DNA from: Metaruminococcus_A sp964607135
GTDB lineage: Bacteria; Bacillota; Clostridia; Oscillospirales; Ruminococcaceae
Length of the DNA stretch: 26,464 nt
Direction of reading: 5' to 3'
NCBI GenBank assembly: GCA_964607135.1
Contig: CAZSIV010000031.1
Location: 1-26,464, forward strand
Translations under genes and position numbers: made by a program
Shown: in pieces, positions 8,865 through 16,374 of the stretch
Layout of the letters: every line of letters begins with the position of its first letter
Numbering within the stretch: the first letter of the stretch is position 1
Notes under the pieces: generated by a model
Told to the model about the DNA's origin: nothing
What the model saw: the letters and a program-made list of their open reading frames with translations, nothing else
The model's database searches: none

Positions 8865-9452
8865 TTACACGTTTGCTTCTATAAAGTGAACCGCAGAATG
8901 TTTCCAGTATCCTTTGTAAACTCTGTCGTTTTTACCGTCTAAATTCAACTGGTACATCCTAAATGTGACCAGCAGATCCTTCGGCTGCCACTGTTCTTCA
9001 TAGGAATACCGATATATCATCCCAACATTCTTCATCACGCCGCCGCTTCGGGGGTTATTCCTGTCATGGGTTGCCGTAATATAAGGCAGTCCGTCTTTCT
9101 TTACCTGTGCTATGACGGCTTTCCCTGCCTCTGTAATAATGCCCTGATTCCAGAACTCTTTTCTCAGGCCATAGCCGAAATCGTGGGGCTCTTCCATGTC
9201 GACTTTCACATAGCCGATCGAAATATTGTCCTTTTTCAGGCAAATGGCGTAGGCATAGCCCTGCGGCTGTGCATATTTCGCCGCATACCTTTCTTCAAAA
9301 AACCGCTGTGCCTCGTCAACACTTTTCACCGGGAACCAAGGTAAAAAAGTATTGACTTCCTCGTCTTTGAGAAGGAAGTACAACGCCTCTATATCGCTTT
9401 CCGTGAATTTTCTCAAGATCAGCCTCTGCGTTTCAATCGTAGGTGTATTCAT
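8865..9452 (-). CDS. GNAT-family N-acetyltransferase (RimJ/RimL-like)
   Basis: 195-aa cytoplasmic acetyl-CoA-dependent acetyltransferase. The N-terminal TIETQRLILRKFTESDIEAL is the classic start of the RimJ/RimL-type subgroup; the central DFGYGLRKEFWNQGIITEA segment (about 91-109) corresponds to the acetyl-CoA binding region, although the usual R/QxxGxG/A is here NQGIIT. The HDRNNPRSGGVMKNVGM stretch is the usual motif B region. Substrates in this subgroup range from ribosomal protein N-termini to antibiotics and cannot be told. The ATG at 9452 has AAGGGG about 6 bases upstream. An extended -10 (TGATAAAAT, core at 9494-9499) lies upstream on the same strand. Confidence 0.87.
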   Translation of the reverse strand: MNTPTIETQRLILRKFTESDIEALYFLLKDEEVNTFLPWFPVKSVDEAQRFFEERYAAKYAQPQGYAYAICLKKDNISIGYVKVDMEEPHDFGYGLRKEFWNQGIITEAGKAVIAQVKKDGLPYITATHDRNNPRSGGVMKNVGMIYRYSYEEQWQPKDLLVTFRMYQLNLDGKNDRVYKGYWKHSAVHFIEANV

Positions 9453-9493
9453 GTTTTCCCCTTACTTCTCCGTTTCGCACTTTATTGAGTGTT

Positions 9494-9502
9494 ATTTTAT
9501 CA
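9494..9502 (-). promoter_or_regulatory. Extended -10 promoter element of the GNAT gene
   Basis: On the minus strand TGA precedes TAAAAT (9494-9499), about 40 bases before the GNAT start. The -35 region is poor, as often tolerated with an extended -10. Confidence 0.35.
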
Positions 9503-9540
9503 CATCATTTTACATAAGAAAACCCAAATAAAAGAAAGGA

Positions 9541-9569
9541 GCGGTACGGGCCGCATTCCGCCCTGCCGC
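9541..9569 (+). other. 5' UTR hairpin upstream of the pyrophosphatase gene
   Basis: GCGG/CCGC and GGGC/GCCC form a GC-rich two-part stem directly after a perfect GAAAGGAG sequence and about 14 bases before the ppa start. The stem places the strong purine-rich motif roughly 40 bases from the start codon, leaving only a weak GGTGG near it. Confidence 0.4.
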
Positions 9570-9582
9570 ATGGTGGTTCAAG

Positions 9583-10116
9583 ATGGGAAATATCTGGCAC
9601 GATATCCGGGCAGACAGGGTCAGGCCCAACGACTTTATCAGTGTGATCGAGATCGAAAAAGGGAGCAAAAACAAATATGAGCTCGACAAGGAGACCGGGC
9701 TTCTCATCCTCGACCGGATCCTCTACACCTCGACCCATTACCCTGCAAATTATGGTTTCATCCCCCGCACCTATGCGGACGACGGGGATCCGCTCGACGT
9801 ACTGCTTCTCTGCTCCGAGCCGGTTGTCCCGCTCACCATGGTGCGGAGCTTTCCAATCGGTGTGATTTCGATGATCGACGGCGGGCACCGGGACGAAAAG
9901 ATCATCGCGCTCCCTTACGGTGACCCAACTTACAAGGATTACGCCGACATCGACCAGCTGCCCTCTCATATCTTCGAAGAGATGCGCCATTTCTTCGCCG
10001 TTTATAAAACACTGGAAGGGAAACAGACAGCCGTAGACGAAGTGCAGGGCCGGGATGCGGCGCTCAGAACGGTTGAGGCGTGCATCGCAGGTTACAAAGA
10101 AAAGTTCGGTAAATAA
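9583..10116 (+). CDS. ppa: Soluble inorganic pyrophosphatase, family I
   Basis: Hydrolyses pyrophosphate from biosynthetic reactions to phosphate, pulling those reactions forward; cytoplasmic and magnesium dependent. 177 aa, the normal bacterial size. Diagnostic features are the EIEKGSKNKYE segment (23-33), YGFIPRTYADDGDPLD (57-72) containing the family I DDGDPLD signature with its metal-binding aspartates, and the later IDGGHRDEKI segment (98-107) with further metal ligands. Many Clostridia use the unrelated family II enzyme instead, so a family I copy is mildly notable. No alternative upstream start exists. The Shine-Dalgarno is weak (GGTGG at 9571-9575). A strong terminator lies about 90 bases downstream. 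Confidence 0.95.
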   Translation: MGNIWHDIRADRVRPNDFISVIEIEKGSKNKYELDKETGLLILDRILYTSTHYPANYGFIPRTYADDGDPLDVLLLCSEPVVPLTMVRSFPIGVISMIDGGHRDEKIIALPYGDPTYKDYADIDQLPSHIFEEMRHFFAVYKTLEGKQTAVDEVQGRDAALRTVEACIAGYKEKFGK

Positions 10117-10208
10117 TAACCTGGATGATAAGGCACTGTCGCTGCAAGGCGGAGCCTCCTGCCTCCATTCCCTCAGATATTGTGAATTTAAACTGCCGGA
10201 AAAGCAAG

Positions 10209-10243
10209 CCCGCCGGGGATTTTTCCCCGGCGGGTTGTTTTTC
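10209..10243 (+). terminator. Strong terminator after ppa, probably bidirectional
   Basis: A perfect 11-bp GC-rich stem (10209-10219 with 10224-10234) is followed by TTGTTTTTC. The opposite strand also has a T-rich continuation, so it can serve the convergent SPFH gene. Confidence 0.85.
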
Positions 10244-10297
10244 GGTTCTGCTTTTGTCGGAAAAGACCGGCAGCCTTTCCCGAACGGCTGTGTCCCA

Positions 10298-11128
10298 TTA
10301 GTTGGAAGGGGTTGTGTTGGACGAGCCGCTGCCGGATCCATTCAGGAAGCCGGAAACGTCGAACATATATCCGCCCTCCCCTGCAACAGCCGGGAGTTTC
10401 CCATCCCACTTACTGATCCATTCCATCATCAGGGTCTGGTCTGTAATCTGCTCGTTTTTCAGGCGGTAAGCCTCCGCTTCTGCGCGGGCCTGTTCCACCT
10501 TCTGCTCCGCCTCTACCTTAATCCGGGCCAAGTCCTGTTCGGCCTTCAGCGCATTCTGCTGGGCGGTCTGTTTGGCTTCGATGGCGGCGTTAAATTCCTC
10601 GCTGAACTCAAAGCTGATGATGTTAAAAACCTCGATGTCGAGACCATACGGTGTGATTTTTTCACGCAGGGCATCCTTCATCTGGTCACCCACCTTCTGC
10701 CGCTCGGTGATCAGCTCCTCCGCCGTATATTTCGCTGTGACCGATTTGACGCATTCCTGGATCGCCGGATTGACGATGATCGTCTCAAAATTCGTACCGA
10801 CATTTTTGTAAATACTGGCGGAATTTTCCCGCCCGACCCGGTAGTTTAGGGCAATGGTGCTGGAAACGGTCTGGAGGTCTTTGGATGCGCTGGAGCATTC
10901 GACCTCGGTTTTCAGAACGCGGTTGTCCATGACGACGATGTTGGTGACAAAAGGCACCTTAAAATGCATCCCCTCCTGCAGCACATCGCCGCCGACAGCG
11001 CCGAGCGTCACCTGGACGCCGGTATGTCCGGCCGGGACGACAACGACCGAGAAAGACCCCAAAGCAATCACCACTACCGCAACGATTAGGGCAAGTATGA
11101 GCTTTTTCTTGTTTTTCAGTTTTTCCAT
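10298..11128 (-). CDS. SPFH/Band 7 (prohibitin-like) membrane protein
   Basis: 276 aa. After a Lys-rich start there is one membrane segment at about residues 9-31, then an SPFH/Band 7 domain (about 28-200, including VPAGHTGVQVTLGAVGGDVL and the VPFV region), an Ala/Glu/Lys/Gln-rich coiled-coil stretch (about 178-228), and a Gly/Ser/Asn/Thr-rich tail. Proteins of this family oligomerise into ring or cage scaffolds on membranes and often partner with proteases; prohibitin itself partners with FtsH. No NfeD partner is adjacent, so it is closer to the prohibitin group than to the floT/nfeD pairs. I use ATG 11128, which has GGAG 6 bases upstream; an ATG four codons earlier overlaps this site and has none of its own. 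Confidence 0.88.
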   Translation of the reverse strand: MEKLKNKKKLILALIVAVVVIALGSFSVVVVPAGHTGVQVTLGAVGGDVLQEGMHFKVPFVTNIVVMDNRVLKTEVECSSASKDLQTVSSTIALNYRVGRENSASIYKNVGTNFETIIVNPAIQECVKSVTAKYTAEELITERQKVGDQMKDALREKITPYGLDIEVFNIISFEFSEEFNAAIEAKQTAQQNALKAEQDLARIKVEAEQKVEQARAEAEAYRLKNEQITDQTLMMEWISKWDGKLPAVAGEGGYMFDVSGFLNGSGSGSSNTTPSN

Positions 11129-11285
11129 TTTGTACTCCATTCTGTTTCATGGCGTTTTCTTGTTTGCCGACGGAAGATGATTATAATGCAGCTGCTGCTT
11201 CTATTCCCGCCTTGCCAGCATCCGCCTGTCTCCACGCCGAACCCGAAGTCCTTACGGCATATCCTTTGGCTTCTGCTGTGAGAAC

Positions 11286-11314
11286 AGTATACCATAGGAG
11301 CCGTAAAAAGCCAA
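11286..11314 (-). promoter_or_regulatory. Promoter of the SPFH gene
   Basis: On the minus strand TTGGCT (11309-11314) and TATACT (11286-11291) with a 17-base spacer, and TGG before TATACT giving an extended -10. The implied leader is about 150 bases; I see no recognised riboswitch in it. Confidence 0.55.
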
Positions 11315-11642
11315 AGCCGCCCCGGGGCGGCGGGATATTATAGACGGCTGAAAACCGCTCTTCACAGTAAATCTAATCTCCCGCATACACGCAATCTCTC
11401 TCTTATTCTCTCTTATTCTTCCTTTTTCGAGTTTTCGTTATTTTTTTGACATTTTGCTGTTTTCTCCTAAATTCTTATGATATCGATTGATACAGATAAC
11501 CGATAAAACGATGTTTCCAGCTAATAGCCAAAGAAGCTTCAATCAATCCCGCAAATTATACTTAAAGTTTAAAATGGAATGTATACACAATTTTATGACC
11601 GATTCCTTTCCGGAAATAGACGATTCAAAACCAGCTTCGGGC
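11315..11642. other. Gene-free stretch between the SPFH and acetate kinase genes
   Basis: About 330 bases with no supported gene. It contains a short tandem repeat of CTCTCTTATT (around 11398-11420) followed by an AT-rich, T-run region. A TTGACA at about 11447 has no matching -10. Open frames here lack ribosome binding sites and run into the acetate kinase gene antisense. Confidence 0.4.
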
Positions 11643-11678
11643 AAAAAATTTGCCGGAGGCCATTCTGCCCCCGGCAAA
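11643..11678 (-). terminator. Terminator of ackA
   Basis: On the minus strand TTTGCCGG and CCGGCAAA form a stem around a 14-base loop, followed by TTTTTT. It lies about 15 bases past the ackA stop. Confidence 0.75.
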
Positions 11679-11692
11679 CAAAACCATTTTCT

Positions 11693-12901
11693 TTATTTCC
11701 GACCGCCGACAATCTCCAGCGTATCGCGGGCAATCAAAAGCTCCTCATTGGTCGGGACAATCCAAACTTCAACTCTGGAATCCTCAGCGGAGATTTTTCC
11801 TTCCCTGTGGTTGAGCTCGGTATTCTTCACACGGTCGAGTTTAATCCCCATGAATTCAAGCCCTTCACAGCACTCATCCCGCAAATCATCCGAATTTTCC
11901 CCGATGCCTCCGGTAAAGACCACAGCATCCAGTCCGCCCATTGCAGCGGCGTAAGAGCCGATATACTTTTTGATCTGGTAACGGAACATCCGGATTGCAA
12001 GCTCTGCCTTTGCGTTTCCGCCCTCCGCCGCCGCGATCAAATCGCGGGAATCGCTGGTAACGCCGTCGGACGTTCCGAGGAAACCGGATTTCTTATTGAG
12101 AATATCGTTCATCTCATCCGGAGAAAGTCCTTCGTGCTTCATAATATAGAGAACGACCGACGGATCGACCGCGCCGGAACGGGTTCCCATCATAAGGCCG
12201 TCCAGCGGGGTAAAGCTCATACTGGTGTCGACGCATTTTCCGCAGTCGACCGCCGCGATCGAAGAACCGTTTCCAAGATGGCAGGTGATGATTTTTTTGG
12301 TGGAGATATCCCAGCCGTTGAGCTCGCCCAGCTTTTTGCTGACAAAGCGGTGGGAAGTCCCATGAAAACCGTATTTGCGGAGGCGGTATTTCTCATAATA
12401 TTTATAAGGAAGGCCAAACATATACGCTTTCGGCGGCATAGTCTGATGGAACCCGGTGTCGAAGACAGCCACCTGCGGAACGCCCGGCATCATCTCTTCA
12501 CAGGCGCGGATCCCGGTCAAATTATGGGGATTGTGCAGCGGCCCGAGCTCACAGCACTCCTCGATCGCCTCAATGACCTTGTCGTCGATCAGGACAGAGG
12601 CGGAAAACTTTTCACCCCCGTGAAGGACGCGGTGGCCGACCGCCGCGATTTCGGACATCGACCCGATCACACCGTGCTCCTTACTGGTGAGGGCGTCCAC
12701 GACCAGCTTAATCGCCGCGCTGTGATTTGCAATATCAGTTGTAAACGTGTAATCCTCTTTCCCAGGCGCCTTCTGCTTGAACACACCGTTGTCGATCCCG
12801 ATCCGCTCACAGCTGCCTTTTGCCAAAACCGACTCGTCGGTCATGTCGATCAGCTGGTATTTCAGGGAAGAACTGCCCGCATTGATTACCAACACTTTCA
12901 T
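11693..12901 (-). CDS. ackA: Acetate kinase
   Basis: Interconverts acetyl phosphate plus ADP with acetate plus ATP, the ATP-yielding last step of acetate fermentation. 402 aa, the standard size. The ASKHA-fold motifs are all present: MKVLVINAGSSSLKY at the N-terminus, HRVLHGGEKF, FDTGFHQTMP, RKYGFHGTSH, CHLGNGSS, DGLMMGTRSG and FTGGIGENS. The ATG at 12901 gives the canonical MKVLVINAGS start; a TTG two codons earlier is only 4 bases from the AAAGGAG site. The usual partner, phosphotransacetylase, is not adjacent. It stands alone, divergent from tmcAL, which consumes acetate. Confidence 0.97.
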   Translation of the reverse strand: MKVLVINAGSSSLKYQLIDMTDESVLAKGSCERIGIDNGVFKQKAPGKEDYTFTTDIANHSAAIKLVVDALTSKEHGVIGSMSEIAAVGHRVLHGGEKFSASVLIDDKVIEAIEECCELGPLHNPHNLTGIRACEEMMPGVPQVAVFDTGFHQTMPPKAYMFGLPYKYYEKYRLRKYGFHGTSHRFVSKKLGELNGWDISTKKIITCHLGNGSSIAAVDCGKCVDTSMSFTPLDGLMMGTRSGAVDPSVVLYIMKHEGLSPDEMNDILNKKSGFLGTSDGVTSDSRDLIAAAEGGNAKAELAIRMFRYQIKKYIGSYAAAMGGLDAVVFTGGIGENSDDLRDECCEGLEFMGIKLDRVKNTELNHREGKISAEDSRVEVWIVPTNEELLIARDTLEIVGGRK

Positions 12902-12978
12902 CTGCAATGGTCTCCTTTATATTATTTTCTTGTCCGCTTGCGTTTGATACATCGTCCGGCCAGGCGGTCAACGATACC

Positions 12979-13007
12979 TTGACGAAACAACCTATAAATT
13001 ATATTAT
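12979..13007 (+). promoter_or_regulatory. Promoter of tmcAL
   Basis: TTGACG (12979-12984) and TATTAT (13002-13007) with a 17-base spacer; each hexamer matches consensus at five of six positions. It lies in the short divergent gap shared with ackA. Confidence 0.65.
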
Positions 13008-13058
13008 TACAAACAGAAGTAAAATTCAAGGCTTTTGCCTGCAAAAGAGGAAAAAAGT

Positions 13059-14243
13059 GTGAAAACAGCCGGAATTGTAGCAGAATATAACCCCTATCAC
13101 AACGGACACCGCTATTTAGCCGAGAAACTGAGAAAACAAGGGGCCACCCATATTGCCGCCGTGATGAGCGGGCATCTGGTTCAGCGGGGAGAACCGGCCT
13201 TTTTTTCAAAATGGGCCAGGGCGGAAGCCGCCCTGCGCTGCGGCGTCGATCTGGTCATCGAACTGCCCTCCCTTTATGCGGCATTGTCGGCGGAGCGGTT
13301 CGCGCTTGCCGCCGTCACCCTGCTGGAGCGGATGGGGTGCGTCGACTGGCTGGGGTTTGGCAGCGAATCCGGGGATGCCGGGCTGCTCTGGAAAACGGCG
13401 GAGACCTGCACGTCCCCTAAAACAAACGCCCTGCTCCGGACAGAGCTCGCGAAGGGCGCCGCCTATGCCGCGGCCCGGCAGGCCGCGGTGGAGCGTTTGG
13501 CCGGCGCGGAGGCCGCAGCCGTTTTGTCCCGGCCGAATGATCTCCTCGGAGCGGAGTACTGCAAAGCGCTGCAGCGGCTGCGCTCCTCTATCGTACCGGT
13601 CGCTGTCGGCCGGATTGGAGCGGAGCACGACGCGTCTTCGGCATCTCGGGAGATCGCCAGCGCTTCGCTGGTGCGCGAAAAGATCAGGAACGGGGAACCG
13701 TTTCAGGCCTTTGTCCCGGAACCCGCCCGGGCGGTTTACGATGCCGAGCTGGCGCGCCAAACCGCACCCTGCCGGATGGAGCAGCTGGAGACCGCCCTGC
13801 TCTTCCAGCTGCGAAGGTACAGCCCGGCGGATTTCGCCGCCCTGCCCGACGTATCCGAGGGCTTGGAATCCCGCCTTTACCGGGCGGCGCAGGCGGCGCG
13901 CAGCCTCGAAGAATTCTACTCCCTCGCCAAGACAAAGCGGTACGCTCACGCCCGGCTGCGGCGGATCTCCCTTTATGCCGCGCTGGAAATCGGCAAGCGC
14001 GACCTCGAAATCTCTCCTCCCTATCTGCGGATTCTGGGGATGAATGCCCGCGGCAAAGAAATCGCGGCCCGGATGAAAGAAAGTGCGCGGCTCTCCTACG
14101 GCGTCAGTTTGGCAAAGCTGGCCCGTATGGGCGGAAACAGGGTTGCAGAGTTGGAAACCCGCGCGGGGGATTTGTTCAGTTTAGGGCTCCCGGTTCCCTT
14201 TCCGTCCGGCCTTGATTATACGAAAGAGGCAGTATTTGTATAA
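13059..14243 (+). CDS. tmcAL: tRNA(Met) cytidine acetate ligase
   Basis: TmcAL (formerly YlbM) activates acetate with ATP and transfers the acetyl group to C34 of elongator tRNA-Met, making N4-acetylcytidine that secures AUG decoding. 394 aa, matching the family. The nucleotidyltransferase fold is recognised by KTAGIVAEYNPYHNGH at the start, with the HxGH motif at His14-His17, followed by MSGHLVQRGEPAFFSKWARA and the conserved GVDLVIELP. A later SASLVREKI segment matches the ATP-binding SxxxIR-like region. I use GTG 13059 because AGAGGA lies about 7 bases upstream and the family start follows directly; a TTG eight codons earlier has no site. Codon usage is GC-rich compared with flanking intergenic DNA. 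Confidence 0.93.
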   Translation: MKTAGIVAEYNPYHNGHRYLAEKLRKQGATHIAAVMSGHLVQRGEPAFFSKWARAEAALRCGVDLVIELPSLYAALSAERFALAAVTLLERMGCVDWLGFGSESGDAGLLWKTAETCTSPKTNALLRTELAKGAAYAAARQAAVERLAGAEAAAVLSRPNDLLGAEYCKALQRLRSSIVPVAVGRIGAEHDASSASREIASASLVREKIRNGEPFQAFVPEPARAVYDAELARQTAPCRMEQLETALLFQLRRYSPADFAALPDVSEGLESRLYRAAQAARSLEEFYSLAKTKRYAHARLRRISLYAALEIGKRDLEISPPYLRILGMNARGKEIAARMKESARLSYGVSLAKLARMGGNRVAELETRAGDLFSLGLPVPFPSGLDYTKEAVFV

Positions 14244-14331
14244 CGGAAGAAGCGTGCATCTCAAAAGGCGGACACATTCCCAACCCGTTGATAGAACGCG
14301 CCGGCCGTCTCTCCGAGTTCGAAATATCAGG

Positions 14332-14360
14332 TTGAGGTTCGACCCATCCCCTCAATTTTT
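14332..14360 (+). terminator. Possible terminator after tmcAL
   Basis: TTGAGG and CCTCAA form a 6-bp stem with a 12-base loop followed by TTTTT, about 90 bases after the tmcAL stop. The stem is short, so this is tentative. Confidence 0.4.
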
Positions 14361-14416
14361 CCCGCCAGAAAACTGTAATTCTCAAAACGGATCAGCTCTC
14401 AGCTTACGGGCAAGGA

Positions 14417-14445
14417 TTGACAAACACGACAGTCTCGGCTATACT
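14417..14445 (+). promoter_or_regulatory. Strong promoter of the pnuC-like gene
   Basis: A perfect TTGACA (14417-14422) and TATACT (14440-14445) with a 17-base spacer, one of the best promoters in the window. It would start a leader of about 115 bases. Confidence 0.75.
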
Positions 14446-14461
14446 GGAGCCTGAAATGAAT

Positions 14462-14551
14462 CATTCTGCCACCGGGCAGGAAGAATGTGAAAGCATTCGT
14501 CGGTACATCGTTAGGTCTTTGAAGATGTGCCGGACGGATGCTTTGTTTTTT
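14462..14551 (+). promoter_or_regulatory. Structured leader / attenuator candidate upstream of pnuC
   Basis: The leader folds into two parts. A first stem pairs CATTC (14462-14466) with GAATG (14483-14487) and TGCC with GGCA. A second hairpin pairs 14490-14509 with 14524-14544, about 20 base pairs with a single bulged G, and is followed directly by TTTGTTTTTT, so it looks like an intrinsic terminator. GAATG of the first stem can instead pair with CATTC at 14494-14498 in the terminator's 5' arm, which would break the terminator. The T-run abuts the GGAGG ribosome binding site (14552-14556). Mutually exclusive stems of this sort are the hallmark of a riboswitch or attenuator. It does not match the TPP, FMN or preQ1 consensus that I know. 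Confidence 0.55.
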
Positions 14552-14565
14552 GGAGGATCGGACGG

Positions 14566-15252
14566 ATGAAGTACAAAAACCCTTTTCGAATGTTGTCAAA
14601 AGCCGAACTCGCCCTGTGGAGCCTGTCCGCTGCGGCTGTTGCGGGCTCGTTTCTTTTTTCCCATTCCAGCGGCTGTCTCACGCTGATTGCTTCTCTGATC
14701 GGCGTGACTGCGCTGATTTTCGTCGCAAAGGGGTATGTGATCGGGCAGGTGCTGACCGTTGTTTTTTCTCTTTTTTACGGCGTGATCTCATTCTGTTTTC
14801 AATATTACGGGGAGATGATCACCTACCTCGGGATGACCTCCCCTATCGCCGTCCTGACTGCGGTTTCATGGTATAGGCACCCTTATCAAAAGACGGCGGA
14901 AGTAGCGGTCGGCCGGGTGACAAAGCGCTAGGCCGTGGTCATCTTCGGATTGGCAGTCATCGTCACCGGCGCTTTTTACTTTATTTTAGAGGCGCTTGGG
15001 ACGGCGAACTTATTCTTCAGCACAATTTCCGTCGCAACCAGCTTTCTCGCATCCGCTCTGACCTTAATGCGGAGCCCGTACTACGCGGTCGGCTACGCTG
15101 CCAACGACATCATATTGGTCGTATTGTGGGTTCTCGCATCGGCCGAAGATGCCTCCTATTTCCCTATGACAGTCTGTTTTTTAACCTTCTTGGTCAACGA
15201 CCTTTATGGTTTTTGGAACTGGCAGCGAATCAAAAAACGGCAGATGAAGTAA
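14566..15252 (+). pseudogene. pnuC: PnuC-family vitamin transporter interrupted by an in-frame TAG
   Basis: PnuC proteins carry nicotinamide riboside (or related vitamins in other subgroups) across the membrane by facilitated diffusion, coupled to cytoplasmic phosphorylation. From ATG 14566 (GGAGG 9 bases upstream) 121 codons read through several membrane segments to TAG at 14929-14931; the same frame then continues for 106 codons to TAA. The second half carries the family hallmark region YFILEALGTANLFFSTISVA, then SFLASALTLMRSPYYAVGYA and the C-terminal NDLYGFWNWQRIKKRQ. Together 228 codons is the normal PnuC length with no frameshift or deletion. No ribosome binding site precedes the second half. 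The interruption falls in the hydrophilic linker. Most likely a recent nonsense mutation; readthrough, suppression or a sequencing error are alternatives. Confidence 0.8.
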
Positions 15253-15262
15253 CCTTTTCTGA

Positions 15263-15375
15263 AAACAACCTTACAATATAAAGCCTCTGAACAGAACGGG
15301 TAGGAATACGCCTTTAAAGCAGGCAGATATACAAAGCATAAAAAAATAAATCAAGAGGCTTAAAAAGGGTTGTTT
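15263..15375. repeat. Nested inverted-repeat element (structured RNA or MITE-like)
   Basis: The outer arms are AAACAACC (15263-15270) and GGTTGTTT (15368-15375); the inner arms are AAGCCTCT (15281-15288) and AGAGGCTT (15354-15361). Both pairs nest around an AT-rich core of about 65 bases. No coding frame is present and no obvious target-site duplication flanks it. Confidence 0.45.
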
Positions 15376-15465
15376 AAAGTTCATTTGTTTTTAAATCGGC
15401 ATTTTTCTATTTGGAGTCCAAATGAAGAAAAAAAGAGGGTTCAAAAAACGCTTAAAGCTGGATTG

Positions 15466-15520
15466 ACAAAGTAAAACGCCGTTGTATCCAAACCGTAGGC
15501 TTAGATTGCAATGGCGTTTT
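15466..15520 (-). terminator. Probable terminator of the AraC gene
   Basis: On the minus strand, arms at 15509-15520 and 15473-15484 (AAAACGCC..., 12 positions with one G-T pair) form a stem with a 24-base loop, followed by ACTTTGTC. It begins right at the AraC stop codon. The T-run is interrupted. Confidence 0.5.
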
Positions 15521-16326
15521 CACAAGGATGGATGCTGATTTGATTTTTTTGCCGCTGACGGCGGGCATAAATACTTTTGTTTATAGACCTTTGAAAAATA
15601 GTTGCTGTCGTTAAAACCGCATTGCAGAGCAACGTCGATGATCCTTTCTTTCGGATTTGACTTTAAAATCGCCTCTGCTTTTTTGAGACGATAGAACGTC
15701 AGAAACTCTTTGAAACTAAAACCGGTTTCCCTTTTTAATGTGCGCGTTAAATGCTCCCTGCTGACAAAGCAAAATTTTGCCGTCTGTTCCGCGGTGATAT
15801 TGGAAGCGTAATTTCTTTTGATAAATGTGATCGCTCGCTTGACAAGCAGGCTTTCGCTTGTCGCCGCATCAGCGGATGTATCGTTTCTTAAAATCAGGAG
15901 TATGAGTTCATGAATTTTATTTTGGATGGCGTATTTTGAAAAATTGTCAGAATGGGTGCATTCGTCATCGATGGAATCGAAAATTTCTTTGATTTTCGGC
16001 TGGGTAATTTCGGAGTTTGGATGAAAATATATTTTAGAAATTGCCGCTCTTAGCGCAATCGGGAGGTAATTTTCCGGAAAGCTGATGAGCATCCGCTTAT
16101 GGTTATCTTTTTCATATCTCGTGTTGTGAATGGTTCCCGGCGGGATAATACACAGATCCCCCTTTGATAATTCGTAGATGTTTTTGTCAATCAAGTAGCG
16201 GCAATTCCCTTCCAGCAGATAATAAATTTCAAATTCGCTGTGGTAATGCGGCACAACCTGAACGGCGGTTGTATAGTTCGCTATACTGAAAACATCGTCA
16301 TTTGAATAGAACACGATGTCGTTCAT
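15520..16326 (-). CDS. AraC-family regulator, likely of the galacturonate operon
   Basis: 268 aa with an N-terminal cupin-type ligand-binding domain (PHYHSEFEIYYLLEG at 26-40, with His27 and His29, and GDLCIIPPGTIH at 56-67) and a C-terminal AraC double helix-turn-helix from about 165 to 262 (AEQTAKFCFVSREHLTRTLK, ending in IIDVALQCGFNDSNYFSKVY). The ATG at 16326 has a strong purine-rich site (AAAGGGGTGG). It is divergently transcribed from the GH4-uxaCBA operon across a 167-base gap, the usual position for a pathway-specific regulator; a uronate or its breakdown product is the likely effector, which is inference. The C-terminal tail is short and polar. Confidence 0.9.
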   Translation of the reverse strand: MNDIVFYSNDDVFSIANYTTAVQVVPHYHSEFEIYYLLEGNCRYLIDKNIYELSKGDLCIIPPGTIHNTRYEKDNHKRMLISFPENYLPIALRAAISKIYFHPNSEITQPKIKEIFDSIDDECTHSDNFSKYAIQNKIHELILLILRNDTSADAATSESLLVKRAITFIKRNYASNITAEQTAKFCFVSREHLTRTLKRETGFSFKEFLTFYRLKKAEAILKSNPKERIIDVALQCGFNDSNYFSKVYKQKYLCPPSAAKKSNQHPSL

Positions 16327-16343
16327 AAAACCACCCCTTTGTA

Positions 16344-16372
16344 ATTGTACATTGCGTTGTCACAAAAATCAA
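16344..16372 (-). promoter_or_regulatory. Promoter of the AraC gene
   Basis: On the minus strand TTGATT (16367-16372) and TACAAT (16344-16349) with a 17-base spacer, placing transcription start shortly before the AAAGGGG site. Confidence 0.5.
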
Positions 16373-16374
16373 GA

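Noticed and set aside
13206..13949. 247-codon frame antisense to tmcAL, plus a 255-codon alternative plus-strand frame
   Set aside because: Both are shadows of the GC-rich tmcAL gene, with Arg/Pro/Gly-rich low-complexity products.
14446..14565. FMN or TPP riboswitch upstream of pnuC
   Set aside because: A GTGAAA loop and some G-rich stretches resemble parts of the FMN element, but the conserved core strings of either class are missing.
14929..14931. Genome-wide amber reassignment
   Set aside because: queT and the Mor-type gene end naturally at TAG with complete-length products, so TAG works as a stop in this genome.
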